Positions 45,389 to 57,500 of a stretch of 64,000 nt of DNA are shown here, one piece after another; within the stretch, counting starts at the first letter, position 1; every line of letters begins with the position of its first letter. The translations under genes and the position numbers were made by a program. Where the stretch lies: positions 1,364,001 to 1,428,000 of the forward strand of contig AP026543.1 in assembly GCA_026075535.2 (NCBI GenBank). The letters run 5' to 3'. The DNA comes from Tricholoma matsutake. Taxonomy: Eukaryota > Basidiomycota > Agaricomycetes > Agaricales > Tricholomataceae. The notes beneath the pieces were generated by a model. The model saw nothing but the letters and a program-made list of their open reading frames with translations. It did not search any database and was not told where the DNA came from.

Positions 45389-46786
45389 CTAACGAAGGCC
45401 AAGAGATGCATGAAGGACAGCAAAATGTTTAGGTTCCAGGGCTTTAGTAAACATGTTGGCTACATTGTCATGGGTGTGGATGTAAGTGATAGCTAGGTCA
45501 CCTGACTGTACATGCTCGCATAGGAAATGATATTTGATGTCGATGTGCTTAACGCGTAAATGAAGTAATGGGTCCTCGGATAATGTCTTCGTAGCGTTGT
45601 TGTCACAGAGGATGGTAGTAGGCGAGTTTTGATGAAAATCAATAGCGCGTAGTAGCGTATGCAACCACATGCATTCCTTTGCAGTCTCAAATGCCGCTAT
45701 GTATTCTGCTTCACAGGTGGAAGCTGCCACTACCTTCTGTTTACGTGCTGCCCAAGACACTGCACCTGAGCCAAGAGAGCACATGTATCCCCCAATGCTG
45801 TGACGAGTGTCATGGCAATTAGCCCAGTCAGAGTCACTATAGGCGTGCAGGAGAATGGGGTTCTGTCTGCCCAGATAAAGCTTCAAGTCCCTAGTTCCCT
45901 TTAGATAACATACTAGCTGTATAGCAGCACTCCAGTGTTCTAAGGAGTACGAATCAAGGTATTGAGAGAGCTGCTGTACTGCATAAGAAATGTCAGGACA
46001 CGTAGATATTGCCAAGTACAATAAGCATCTGACAACAGAGCGGTAGGGAAGCTTGGCCAGGGCGTTCCTGGCATCCTGGGACATACATTGCAGATTGGAG
46101 TGCTGTAGTTTTGAACCAGGGTCCAATGGGGCAGAAACGGGGTGTGCTTCTTTCTGACCAAACTGTTCCACTATTTTGTCAATAAGAGTGGTCTGTGAAA
46201 GTGCAACAGTATGCATGTCTCGGTCCCATGAGACAGCAATACCCATAATAAAATGTGCCATCCCCAATTTGGAGATAGTTCATACTTTGCGCATCTGGTT
46301 CTTGAAGCGCTCGTTTTCGTCCTTGGAGTCGGTGATGGTTAAATAGTCATCGACATGGACAGCAGCGATAGTTGTACCAGTGTCAGTTTTATGGTAATAG
46401 ATACAGGACTTGCACAAGAGGCGGGTGAATCCCCAATTTAGCATCTGCACGTTAAGGGTCTGATTCCAAATGCACCCACTCTGTTTCATACCATATAAGC
46501 CACGCTGTAGTTGCCAAACCCAGTCCTCCTTGCCCTGCTCCTCAAAACCAGCAGGCTGCTGCATATATTGAATTTCATCATCTGGAAGTAAGCCGGAAAG
46601 AAAGGCCATCTTTATGTCGACCTGTTGTGCATCCCAGCCAAGTGAGGCAGCTATGTGTAAGAGAATCCACCATGATTCCATGCGCGCAGTCGGTGAGGTA
46701 GTTTTGGTGTAGTCCCTGCCATAAATTTGTTCATTTCCTCTGAAGACTGATCCTGAGCAAGTTGTTGATCTGAGTGTGGTAATCAC
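45389..46786 (-). pseudogene. Copia 3' half: reverse transcriptase and RNase H
   Basis: Minus strand: GRDYTKTTSPTARMESW, QQVDIKMAFLSGLLPDDEI, LQRGLYGMKQSG, catalytic VHVDDYLTI, then after a stop near 46,280 MGIAVSWDRDMHTVALSQ, YRSVVRCLLYLAISTCPDIS, RNase H YSDSDWANCHDTRHSIGGYM, STCEAEYIAA, LCDNNATKTLSEDP, ending VANMFTKALEPKHF. This is the distal part of a Ty1/Copia Pol. It begins in the reverse transcriptase just after the point where the + strand half at 54,576 stops. The two are halves of one element separated by an inversion. Confidence 0.9.
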
Positions 46787-47623
46787 AAAATGGCCCTTAA
46801 ATAAGGAACAGGAACATGCCTTTCGAATTGTTGGTAGATGAAGCCTTGATTTTCATGGAGATCCCCTACATATGTTTTTAGGTGGCACTGCCAGCACTGG
46901 AAAATCGCAGGCAATTGATGCACTCAGAGATTATTTTGAGCAGTGTGGCCAAAATCGGAGGTTTTGAGTGTCTTCATACATGGGGATAGCAGCACGCAAT
47001 GTATGTGGAATGACACTTCATTCTGCTTTAGGAATCAATCACGCAAGTAGTGGACAAGGGCCCTCACAGTCAGATCAAGATCTCATCACTATGTGGTGTG
47101 GAGTTGATTTCTTATTTATCAACAAGGTATCCATGATCAGCTGCAGATTTTTGTGTCAGATTAGTGAGCGATTGAGCATTGCAAAAGGAAACTCATCAGC
47201 ATTTGGAGGCATTAATATTATTTTCGCTGGAGATTTTGTTCAGCTACCTCCAGTGAGAGAAACAAAACTATTTGCCTGCATTACACCTTCAATGCATCTT
47301 CGAAATTGGGCCAACGCATTGTTTTGGGAAAATTGTTGTGGCTGTCAGTGAAAACAGTTGTCATCTTGTATAAACAGCATTGACAGTCAGGTTTAGAAAA
47401 TGATGTCTTTGTTGCATTATTAGGCTGATTATGTGAAGGTCAGTGTACATCTGCGGACTATCAATTGTTACAGTCCAGGGTTCTCACAATGCAAAAATAC
47501 AAAGTAGATACTAAATGGACAGAGGCGCCAATAATAGTAAGTGATAATGCTACAAAAGATGCATTGAATGAAAAATGTACAGCTCATTGGGCAAAGCGGA
47601 TGAAAAAAACTGTTCATTGGTAT

Positions 47624-48544
47624 TAAGGCATGACTCGGGTACAGGTAACACTGTGTGTTTCTGCTTATGGGTATGCTCGGGTATGGGTATGGGTTTGGAT
47701 TCCTGTACCCAAGGCAAAACCATACCTTTACCCATGGTGTTACAGGTATCATGGTACCGGTCCAATGGTCACATGTTTTATCAAATGACTTTGTTGATCA
47801 ACATCAACAACAACAACAATGGCTCGACAACAATGACAACTGCTACCAACATGCCCCCCTCATTCTAAATGTGAGTGGGGGGTGTTTTTTCTACTAGACA
47901 ATGATGACATGCCCCCCCCATTCTAAATGTGAGTGGGGGGTGTTTTTTCTACTAGGCAACAACAATGACAAGTACTACCAACATCCCCCCCTTGTTCTAA
48001 ATGTGAGTGGGGGGTGTTTTTTCTACTAGAAAACTATGACACACCCCCCTCATTCTAAATGCAAGTGGGGGGTGTTTTTTCTACTAGGCAATGACAACGA
48101 CAATGGCCCCCTCTCATCAACAACAGCCCCCTCTAGTCAACAATGGCTGCAGCATCACCACTACCACCCCCTCTCACTTGCAAATGTGAGTTGGGGGTGG
48201 TTCTTCATCTACTTCTCTCACAATGGCTGCCAAGTCACGACTACCACCCCCTCTCGCTCACAAACACGAGGTGGGGGTGTTTCTTAGTTTGCTAACTCAC
48301 GATGGCTGGTACATCACTGGTACCACCCCCCCTCGCTTGCAATTGTGAGTTGGGGGTGGTTCTTCATTGTATTTAGATATATTTAGAATTATAATAAATT
48401 ATTAATGTCATACCCATGGGTTTCAACCAAAACCCCCCCATACCCATGGTAAAACTACACCCATAACCATAATGGGTACAGTGTTCATGGGTACGGGTAT
48501 GGGTACATGAAATTATACCCGGGGGTTACCTGAGTCACACCCTA
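47624..48544. mobile_element. hAT-like non-autonomous element 4 (921 bp) in the helicase
   Basis: Starts TAAGGCATGACTCGGGTA, ends TACCTGAGTCACACCCTA, with a perfect 8-bp duplication ATTGGTAT (47,616-47,623 and 48,545-48,552). The helicase reading resumes exactly across it (VHWY before, HWYYPADRHNHDALHDPDL after). Subterminal zones carry repeated GGGTATGGGTA and TACCCATG motifs. The centre (47,850-48,370) is a minisatellite. No protein-coding gene is supported. Confidence 0.9.
47850..48370. repeat. Hairpin-forming minisatellite
   Basis: About seven units. The first four share CATTCTAAATGTGAGTGGGG and GTGTTTTTTCTACTA (47,860; 47,920; 47,990; 48,045 approx.). The last three share CACCCCCTCTC, a short loop and GTTGGGGGTGGTTCTTC variants (48,165; 48,243; 48,325 approx.). 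In each unit a run of C is followed by a run of G, so each single-stranded unit can fold into a stem, and G runs could also stack. Confidence 0.7.
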
Positions 48545-49440
48545 ATTGGTATTATCCAGCTGATAGACATAATCATGATGCTTTACATGATCCAGATTTG
48601 GTCCACAGATTGTGATTAATTCATTCAGGTACCACCAGAGGTCAACTTGGTTGCCTTCCATTGTTTATTGGTATGCCTGTGCTCGTTTCTCAGAACTTTG
48701 ATGTTGAAGGAGGGATCATAAATTGCAGCTATGGAACAGTAACACATATTCGATATTACTTGAATGAACATGGGGAAAGACATTTATGGTCTTGCATGGT
48801 GAAAATAAATGATGCATGTCTGGATCCTATGCCTCATCTATCAACTGGAAATTATCCAATCATAGCTGATACCACTAAAATAGGTTACACTCACCCATTC
48901 TCTAAATGATCATGTAACTTTGCTCGAACTCAAGTGTCCATTGTTCCTGCCTATGCTGTAACTGCCCATCAAGCACAAGGCCAATCAATGGAAAAGGTTA
49001 TTGTCAATCTTGAGTCATGTCAAGGCATGGAGGCTCTGTATGTGATGATATCAAGAGCCACTTCCTTGGAGGGCTTGCTTATCCTTCGACCTTTTCAACA
49101 AAAAAGAATTACATGCACATTATCCCAAGACACATGTGCTGAGAAGGCCAGGCTTACTCAACTATTGTTGCAAACTTTGATCGAGTTTTGTGACACTGAT
49201 GAATGCAAACAAGCCCAGATTGCTCTCTCCACCATGTGATTTGATTCTTTTCCCATTAAGAGCAGGTTTGAACCATCCAACAATTGGGCAGAAGAGCCCT
49301 TCTCATTACTCCAGTGTCTCCAGAATCAAGAGTCACAGATATATGATACTCACCCTGATGAGGCCTCTTCTATGACCTTAAACAATCATATCAATGATTA
49401 TGCTTCCATTGAGTCCTCTGAGGAGTTTTTGATATCATCA

Positions 49441-49789
49441 GGTAAGATTGTCATATCATAAGTAATCTATGACTTACCTTATTGATAAAACATGGCCACA
49501 GACAAAGAACTTTCTCAATGCAGGCCAGCTGTTCATATACATAAGAAACCCTTTCCAAATACAGTGTCTCCACAACATGAAACTAATGCCAGTGCTCCAA
49601 GTATGTCTTATACTCACAACATTTTATTTCAATTGCATGATTTCATATTAATAGGTCCCTCTGTCTGCATACATAAATGACCACTCCCAGAAGACCCCCT
49701 TGTGAAATTTCATCCATGCAAATGTCGACAGCAAGAGTGATAAATTGTTCTTAATGCATTGCTTGGCAGATGATTATCTCCCAAGCTCA
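49441..49789. other. No supported gene
   Basis: Spacer between the helicase 3' end and the minus-strand coding fragment. It may hold a final helicase exon, but nothing decisive was seen. Confidence 0.3.
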
Positions 49790-50940
49790 ACCTTACCTCA
49801 AGGTCAACTTCTTTGAAGTCTGTCATAACATTCAGTGTGCTGTTGACCATCACTCCCATGGATCTCATGGACTGCAAATATGCAAAATCCTTTGGCTTCT
49901 GAGCTAGTCAACATCAAATATGTGAGGCATGACCAACAACTTGACACCACACAAGTTGTATGCCCAACTGTCCTGTATATGTATGCATGTGCTTTACCTA
50001 ACATCATATCTAGAAAAATATCATGGTTACAGCCTCCTTACACACCTTTAATTCCATGTCATCTGCCCTCACAGCCATTCTGGGTGAAGTCCATCATGGA
50101 CAATATCAATAGGCTTCTACCTACTTAATAATGACTGGAAACAACAAGCTAATTGCCAACAACATTCCTTGGATGGGACATCTCCAGGCTCAGCATGAAA
50201 AACTATGACATGTGCACAGGTCCTTGACTATAATCTCCAGTGTCATGTTGCATCACACATGATGGGTCTTGTCACTCTGCTCCCATCTATCCATTGACTG
50301 GAGCTCATTATTGCAAGCCATGAGGCACATGCAGGTTGAACAAGTCTGATGATTCATTATTACATGAATCCAAGGGCATGCAGAGACGTCACCTTCCACC
50401 TTGTTTGCAAACACCATCATACTGAAATGCATATGCTTCATGCCTGACATAAAACCTTCGACCATTGCCATGTTGTTTTCATGGTAAGATGTTTGTCATA
50501 GAAATCAAACCTCAAAACCTACTAGGTTGTTTATAGCCATGTCAACACATCTGTGCTCTGAATCTGGAGCTGGTGTAGTTTCCAATGGTGATACATTTCT
50601 TCAAAAAACATCTCAATCCTGGCAACATGTTCAAACCCTGTAATCAAACTTGTAGCTGGGGCAGCCATCAATGTACTCTATCTGTTGGAAGGTGATGTGC
50701 TCAAATTTTGAGAGCAATCGTTGAATATATTGAAAAACTACTCACAGTTTTCCCATATGACAAATTCATACACCTGGAATGAGCTCACAACAAATCCGTC
50801 ACATCTGGTAGCACATAAACACAAGCTCCTAGCAATGGAGCATAAACAAAGGATCCAACAACATAAAGACAATGACCTCATTACCCAACTATACCTGGCC
50901 ATAATCCTCACGTTGCAGTCACATATCTCATGTCGCAAAC
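49790..50940 (-). pseudogene. Gene E, inverted portion, uncharacterised
   Basis: On the minus strand the reading is protein-like through many single-base stops: RHEICDCNVRIMARYSWVMR (50,935-50,880), APATSLITGFEHVARIEMFF (about 50,640), MVEGFMSGMKHMHFSMMVFA (about 50,460), RWEQSDKTHHV, PIQGMLLAISLLFPVIIK (about 50,150), GKAHAYIYRTVGHTTCVVSS (about 49,995) and SSEAKGFCIFAVHEIHGSD. Most breaks are TGA or Cys where Arg would be expected, again suggesting CpG decay. Its 5' end is cut at the Copia target site CAAAC (50,936-50,940); before the inversion it joined the sequence ending at 45,004. No domain recognised. Confidence 0.45.
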
Positions 50941-51285
50941 TGTTGGAATCACACTGTGAGTCCATAACGCTTTTGATGTGTTTGATGCATGTGCTATTTT
51001 AGCATTCCCTTTGATCCGTGTGGTCAGCTCGTGTTTAAGTTTCCCCTTGTCTCTTTTCCTTTGACACACATCCTTTTGTTACGCATTACACATATATATA
51101 TCTTCAGTAGTTTACTTTATCACCTCAGTCACTTATCCAGAGACTGAGGTGAGCTATATTTACCATACATATTTATTGACGCGTACTTACTCTACTACAA
51201 CAGTTGTTTATACTAGGTATAGTACAGATTAATACAGTCACTTATCCAGAGGCTGAGTCATTTATACTAGGATTCACTTTCTACA
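50941..51285 (+). repeat. 5' LTR of the Copia element
   Basis: 345 bp, begins TGTTGGAATCACACTGTGAG and ends GATTCACTTTCTACA, preceded by CAAAC. It contains TCACTTATCCAGAGACTGAG twice in variant form and a TATATATATA box near 51,096. The sequence GGTTATGGGCC directly after it is the likely primer-binding site. Confidence 0.9.
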
Positions 51286-51496
51286 GGTTATGGGCCATTC
51301 TCATCGTCTTTGAACAATGGGAGAAAGTATCCTAGCCACTCGATGTTCTGCTTCATCATACCTTCTGATCCATTTCCCCAATCATTTTTGATCTCAGATC
51401 AATTCCTTTGTCTTTCACGGACCTGGCTGCTCTACCATTGCGTCTCTCTCATCTCCCTTTGCACAACTCGTTGTCCACTAACCTTGGTTTTCTATC

Positions 51497-52708
51497 ATGG
51501 GTACCAATACTGTTGATCCCCCATCCGTTTCCCCTATCAAACTTTCTGTGCAATATACTGGGGAGAAGCTCAACAAACTTAAATCAAATTACAAAGAATG
51601 GTGCGAGGAGATTATTATTGCTTTATCATTAAACGGCCTTTATGAATATGTTATGGGTGGAATACCTGAGCCCACTTCTACCAAACTCCGAGCACTTGCC
51701 AACTGGAAGGCGAATTCCCGCATCGCATATGCATTTATCGTGTCCAGTGTCTCTCCATCTGAGCGTAAATTCCTGGACATTAAAGTAGGCCCTGATGTGA
51801 ACTGGAAAATTCTCCAGGACCATCACTGGAAGGAAGGCCCCGTTTGGCAGGTCCAGCTCTTACAACAAGTGCTTTCCATCCAGTGTACAAAGGACACACC
51901 ACTCCCCAAGATGGCAGAAAAGATTTGCATGTTAATTGAACACGCTTTTGCCATGGGTGATATACAGGCCGATCTTCTTTGTTGCATTGCTCTCCTTAAT
52001 TCCCTTAGTGATAATTTTCCACATGCTCACTCCATTATTTCACGAGATATTGCCGCTTCTTCCCTCTCAGCTCCATATGGCTCAAAAGATATCAAATTAT
52101 TTCTGGAGAACGAACAATCATTACTTGAGAATGATCAGCGTGGTGATTCCAAAAACCATGCCACTTTTACCGCACAGTCCAAATCTTCCAAGCTCCCTAA
52201 TGCACCAATCTGCACCAACGCTAACTGTGGGAAACCTGGCCACACGAAACAATATTGCATTAAACCTGGCGGTGGTATGGCTGGGAAATCACTCGAGGAG
52301 TCGATCGCTGCTCGCAGGGCCGCCCGTGAGAAGAAATCCTTACCAGCTGGCACTACAAAGGTTCCTATTACCGTGAAGGACATTAATGGTTGTGCCTTCA
52401 CTGTCATGGTCGACCCCAATATTCCTACCCCACCTGCACCAGAATTTGCTGGGCTTGCTCACAACCCACTGCCTTTAGACCCTTTGGACACACTGGAATA
52501 TGAAGGATGGGTTGCTGTGGAGGAGGAGCTCACCACTACAGTGGACTGGAAACACCATACATCACCCATCCCTGACAATGCGCTCACCGTGGAACCCCTT
52601 TCACAGACTTGTCGCTCATGCATTACCTTAGATGCTCTCCCCTTTATTATTGACTCTGGGGCTACAGTACATATATCCCCTGACAAGTCTGATTTCCTCA
52701 CCTTATGA
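51497..52708 (+). pseudogene. Copia 5' half: Gag and protease
   Basis: ATG 51,497 opens 403 codons: a Copia Gag (YTGEKLNKLKSNYKEWCEEI, GDIQADLLCCIALLNSLSDN), a knuckle CTNANCGKPGHTKQYC (about 52,210-52,258), an acidic linker and the protease signature FIIDSGATVHISPDKSDF. The frame ends at TGA 52,706, where the family has Arg (probably CGA), and continues in phase. It is the least damaged part of the element. Confidence 0.9.
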
Positions 52709-54576
52709 CCCATTTCACCTTGCTCTGTCAGAGGTGTTGGTGGTTCATCTATTGATGCTGTCGGTGTTGGTGATATACAGCTAAGAATAGCCCAGGGTGC
52801 ATCAATTATTTTATGTAATGCCCTCTACATCCCAAAATCGGCAGTTCAGCTGATCTCAGTGGGCATGCTGGCCAACGACTCTAATGCTGTCGCACATTTT
52901 GACAGTAACACATGCTGGTTCACTGATAATTCCTCTGGGGCCTTCCTAGCTCGTGGATTGTGCATATCTAGAAAGCTTTACATGCTCAACATTGCATCAG
53001 CCCAGGCTGATCACGCGCTAACGGTTCACAAGACCCCTACTCTCGAGACATGGCATCGTCGTCTGGGTCATGCAAATTACCAGGCACTCTGGGATATGGC
53101 CAAGAAGGGCGCTTTCACTGGTGCGCTGCTCACTTCATTGCAAAAATTACCTAAATGCGATTCCTGTGTCCTTGGCAAGCAGACCAAGTCTCCAGTCCCC
53201 AAGAAATGTCAGGAGGGACCAGGCCATAAGGCGACAAGGAAGCTGGAAAAGGTGTGGGTGGATCTATCTGGACCACATTCAGTAACGTCGCGTGCAGGGA
53301 ACCGTTATATCATGGATATAGTAGACGACTACACCTCATTCCCATGGTCTATACCATTGCAAAATAAAGATGATGCTTTCACAGAACTTAAAGCTTGGGA
53401 ACTTGCCCAGGAGAACGAAACCGGCCTCAAAGTCAGGACCTATATCACCAATAACGGTGAACTTAAACCGCACGAAATGAAGGAGTGGTTGAAGACTCGT
53501 GGTATTGATCAGCGTTTCACAGCACCTCACACCTCGGCTCACATAGGCCATGTTGAGCGAATGCATAGGACACTTATGGCTAAAGCACGCACTATGCAAA
53601 TATATGCTGGTCTGCCAGCTTATTTGTGGGATGAGTTCTACCTCACAGCTGCCCACTTGCCTGCCAAGACTACGACACGTTCACTAGCAAGCCTAACACC
53701 TTGGGAATTATGGTACGAGAGAAAACCTGATTATTCTTATCTTCGCAAGATAGGTTGCAGGGCATTTGTGCTTATCCCAGGAAAGGATAATCCCAAGATA
53801 CTTGAACAATCCATCGAATGCATCTTGATAGGCTATGAGCCAAAATCAAAAGCATATCGCTGTTATAACTGCGCAACGTGTAAGGTCCAGGTAGTCTACC
53901 CACATTCCTTGGTCCTATTTTACAGCAAGACGATGATGTTGAGTCTTCTCATGAATTCACTCTCCCTGATGTGTCCTCTAATAGTCTCACAACACCGCCA
54001 CCGCCACCCATCGCCCAGCCTATTCATCGATCTACCCGTGTTCTAATACCCACAGACAAAAACCCCAATGGTGGCCCTGCTATTACTAGAACAGCGGCTG
54101 CAGTGCAAGAATCCTTGGAGAGTGCTGCGCATGTAAAGGAGGCGCAGCAGGAGCATCAGGCTGCTATTGTGGCTGCACGATCGGATCACATTATGGATCA
54201 ATCCTCTGATCATGATCGTGATGTCATGGAAGAACTCCAACAATCATTTCATAATCTTGATTTGGGTGATCAAGTGCATCAATTTCAGGCCCTGATCTCG
54301 GAAATGGGAGATTTTGATCCAGAGTCACTTCAATTTGAGGATGAGCCAAAAACATGGGATGAAGCCAGAAGATCTGTTGATGCAACACGATGGGAGCATG
54401 GATATCTGGAGGAATTGAACTCATTGAAAGAAATGGGGGTATACAAACTAATACCTAGGCCAGAGGTTCCACTAGGGAAACATATTAGGCATGGGAGACC
54501 AATTTTCCACATTAAGTGCAATGAGGCGGGTACCCCTATTAGATGGAAGGTACACCTAGTGACATTGATGTCTTGA
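52709..54576 (+). pseudogene. Copia 5' half: integrase and start of reverse transcriptase
   Basis: In phase after the TGA: RGVGGSSIDAVGVGD, then integrase zinc region (TWHRRLGHANYQALWDMAKK, CDSCVLGKQTKSP), core WVDLSGPHSVTSRAGNRYIM and DIVDDYTSF. The second catalytic Asp is Asn (YITNNGELKP) and the Asn before the Glu block is Ile (AHIGHVERMHR). A one-base phase change lies near 53,905. The linker TRTAAAVQESLESAAHVKEA leads into RT (RWEHGYLEELNSLKEMGVYK, IRWKVHLVT) and stops abruptly at about 54,576, where Helitron sequence begins. The rest of the RT lies on the minus strand at 46,786-45,389. Confidence 0.9.
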
Positions 54577-54597
54577 GCAATTCACACTGAGGCTGGC

Positions 54598-57500
54598 TCG
54601 ATGAATTCTTGTGCATTTTGATATGCATCACCATCTTGGATAGTAGTAGTTACATTCGATGGAGGCATACTGGCAACATCTTGGGGTCATAAGCAGTGTC
54701 ACTTTTTGTTTTGAACTCGACGGTCTGCATACGACTCATCCCATACATCTTCTAGATCTTGGTTCTCTGTTAAAATGCAGCTGATGTCCTCTAACTGGCC
54801 AACATCACCAACATCATTATCACCTTCCTCGGAAAAAATTTCACCCTGTTGAGCATGCAATAGGCAAGGTAAAATATTTTTAGAAACATTATCCTGTGTC
54901 TGGGAATGACATGCATCAACAGCCTCAATATGGTTCAAAATGTCTTCCTCATCTGCAAATTTGGCTAGGCTGTCCTTTTCACTTACTCGACTTTCCTGTA
55001 CCTCCTGGGACACATTCAAATTTCTATATTGTGACCTCTGCTGACAAAAATGATCTGCTTGACAATCCCTACATTCATGAAGAATCTGCATATGGTTCAT
55101 GGAAGCTCAGACTGCTTCTAACTCATTATTAGACATAAAGTGTGCGAATGTGTCTGGCCAACTTTTAAAGCTCACTCATAAGTCTGATATGTTTTGCCAA
55201 GGTTTAACATAAGCCTGCAATACTGATCACAGCATTATTTACTATCTTGGCAAGGGATTGCTGGCCCAATAGGAACCATGATGGGTCATGTTGAGGGATG
55301 CCAAATTATCAACACATGTGTTTCTGAATCATGGTGACTCAGCTCCAGCTCAGCCACAGGCCACACCCTAGTTTCCAAATTCAGTACTTCCTCCAACGAC
55401 TGTTTGTCATCAATAATGTTTTGTATTGAACAATCATGCTCTTCTCCTTCATCATCTTTGTTCATGGTGATGTCCACTCTTGACATTTCTTTCTTTTTAT
55501 GATTTTTTTTCACCTTTTTGACATCAGACATGAAATCCCATGGATTCATATTATTCAACAATGTGCCCCAACAGGTGTAATCCATAAGGTGGGAGGATCA
55601 TTTTAATATCACTCCATCTGTATCCACGTCCAGCCTTTCTTCATCCAGATCATTCACACATTGGCTATCCACTTGTTCTTCCATTTCTCTATCAGGCTGT
55701 ACTTCATCACTTTCTTCACTGTCCCCAATGTCATTTGTAGGATCTTTCTCATTTGTTGTACTCTCATCATCCGCTTTGTCACCTTGCCTTGCTGACTTGT
55801 AACATTCCAGGCTGGGAAATTCTGAATTAACATAACTTTCAAATGATGTCCAATATAGCCAACAGAATTCATGCCTTGTAAAATGATCACCATAATCCAT
55901 TAAGTGCAAAGCGACCGCCTGAGCAGGCATCTCTTGGTCAGAAATCATTGCATGACAACATTTTTGCAGCATTCATTTTGCTTGCATTGTCAGCTCATCT
56001 TCTTGGGGATGATAATCACCAAGCTTTTGAACAGCGAGCTCCAAGGCAGCATACACAACATTTGTCTTCAATTCTGGCTTTGATATGTAATTTGTTATAT
56101 AATACATGACTGCCTTCGCTGACAAGCTGGACCCTATGAACTTTATGTCCATATTGCATTGAATTGCTTGAATGATGTTGGCATTAAAATTATTTACCAT
56201 TCCATCCAGACACCGCAAACACAAATCTCCCATTTCGCTATCGATTGATGACACAGGCTCTTAGAACTTAGGATCCAGTCCAAACTGACATTCAGGCTTT
56301 GACATTGATGAACCTTTCCAATATTTAAAACATGTCTTCTTGTGGCTATGGATTTGAGAACAACTGACAATGTGATACAAGTCCTTTGCCCACTCCATTG
56401 TAGAGCCTTCTGCCTGCTTGTTTAAACCTCAAACAGAACCTGGATGAAAATTTGAAGATAGCACTTCTAGCTTGGGATCAGGATCTGGAGGAACACAGGA
56501 AGAAATAGTGTCATCAAGAAATGCCAGGAGTCAGTCTCAAAAATTGCCTTCATTAGGATCGAGCACTTTGTCCCATATCTGATTAGGATCCAGCCCCCCT
56601 TCCACCCACACTAACATATGGCAATGCAATGTGCCTCTACCCTGAGTTTCAACACATCTGTAATAGCCTTTAACCAATCCAAGCATTCCTCCTTCCAGCG
56701 ATTCACTATGAGGATCATACCCCAGCAAACATTTAATAAAAGCTTTCATATAAACTTTGAAAAACTTTGCAGCAACAAAGGGGTTCTTTGCAATAAGAAT
56801 TGATTGTTCCCAGAATTTAGGCACATCTTCATGTAACAGGTGGTCCACATCAATATTTGCACCCATGAGTAGCTTCACCACTGGATTGAACATGTCACCA
56901 GGGTTAAGCATAAGATAAAAACTTGGCAATCCTAAATGTATCATCAGTCCCTGGATTTCATTCCTCATCATGCGATGTGCAGACAAAGAACCTGGAACAT
57001 GAGAGGTGACAACATTAACCTCCTTCATTAGAACCAAAACATGTGAACCGCATCAGCAGAAACAGTGCCAAACCTAGCCACTACAGACTCAAAGCTTCTT
57101 CACCTTCAAACTGGTATGTAATAACACTGCCTGTCTTTGCAACATATTAAATGCCATGAACAGAAAGGAATGATGCTGTTGAAAGTGCCGATCAGCTAGT
57201 GAGAATAAATGCTTGACATGGGCTTTCATAGATACAGAAACCATTCGTGAGCGATCTTCAAAACCACCAAGACCAAAAGGATACAATGTCAGGTAGATCA
57301 TTGGGAACAATGTTGTGTTGTTAAACTCATTAGCAGATTGCAATTTGTGCCCTATCTCAATGTAACTGCCCCCTTTCTTCTTAACATGACAAACTATGGC
57401 CACTAAAAGCTTGTTTGAAGAAGCATGTTCATGAATATCAGTTATCACCACCTTCTCAATGGAATTTCCTTTGATGGCTCATGGTTCTCTTCTGTTCATG

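Larger units (their letters stand above)
46787..49440 (+). pseudogene. Helitron helicase (Pif1-like) half
   Basis: LNKEQEHAFRIV (46,799) opens the helicase; Walker A reads GGTASTGKSQAIDALRDYF (46,882). After a TGA come SSYMGIAARNVCGMTLHSAL, a damaged Walker B (FLFINKVSM where IDEVSM is usual), motif III FAGDFVQLPP, a break at 47,624-48,544 by a hAT-like element, then GMPVLVSQNFDV, VPAYAVTAHQAQGQSMEKVI and YVMISRATSLEGLLILRPF. After TGA 49,237 the phase continues to a donor-like GTAAG at 49,442. It unwinds DNA for rolling-circle transposition in intact Helitrons. Here it lacks the Rep domain, found on the other strand from 54,598. Confidence 0.85.

Noticed and set aside
47640..48520. Telomere-like repeats (GGGTAT)
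   Set aside because: The GGGTATGGGTA runs are confined to the subterminal zones of an element with terminal inverted repeats and a target duplication, and are not tandem telomere arrays.
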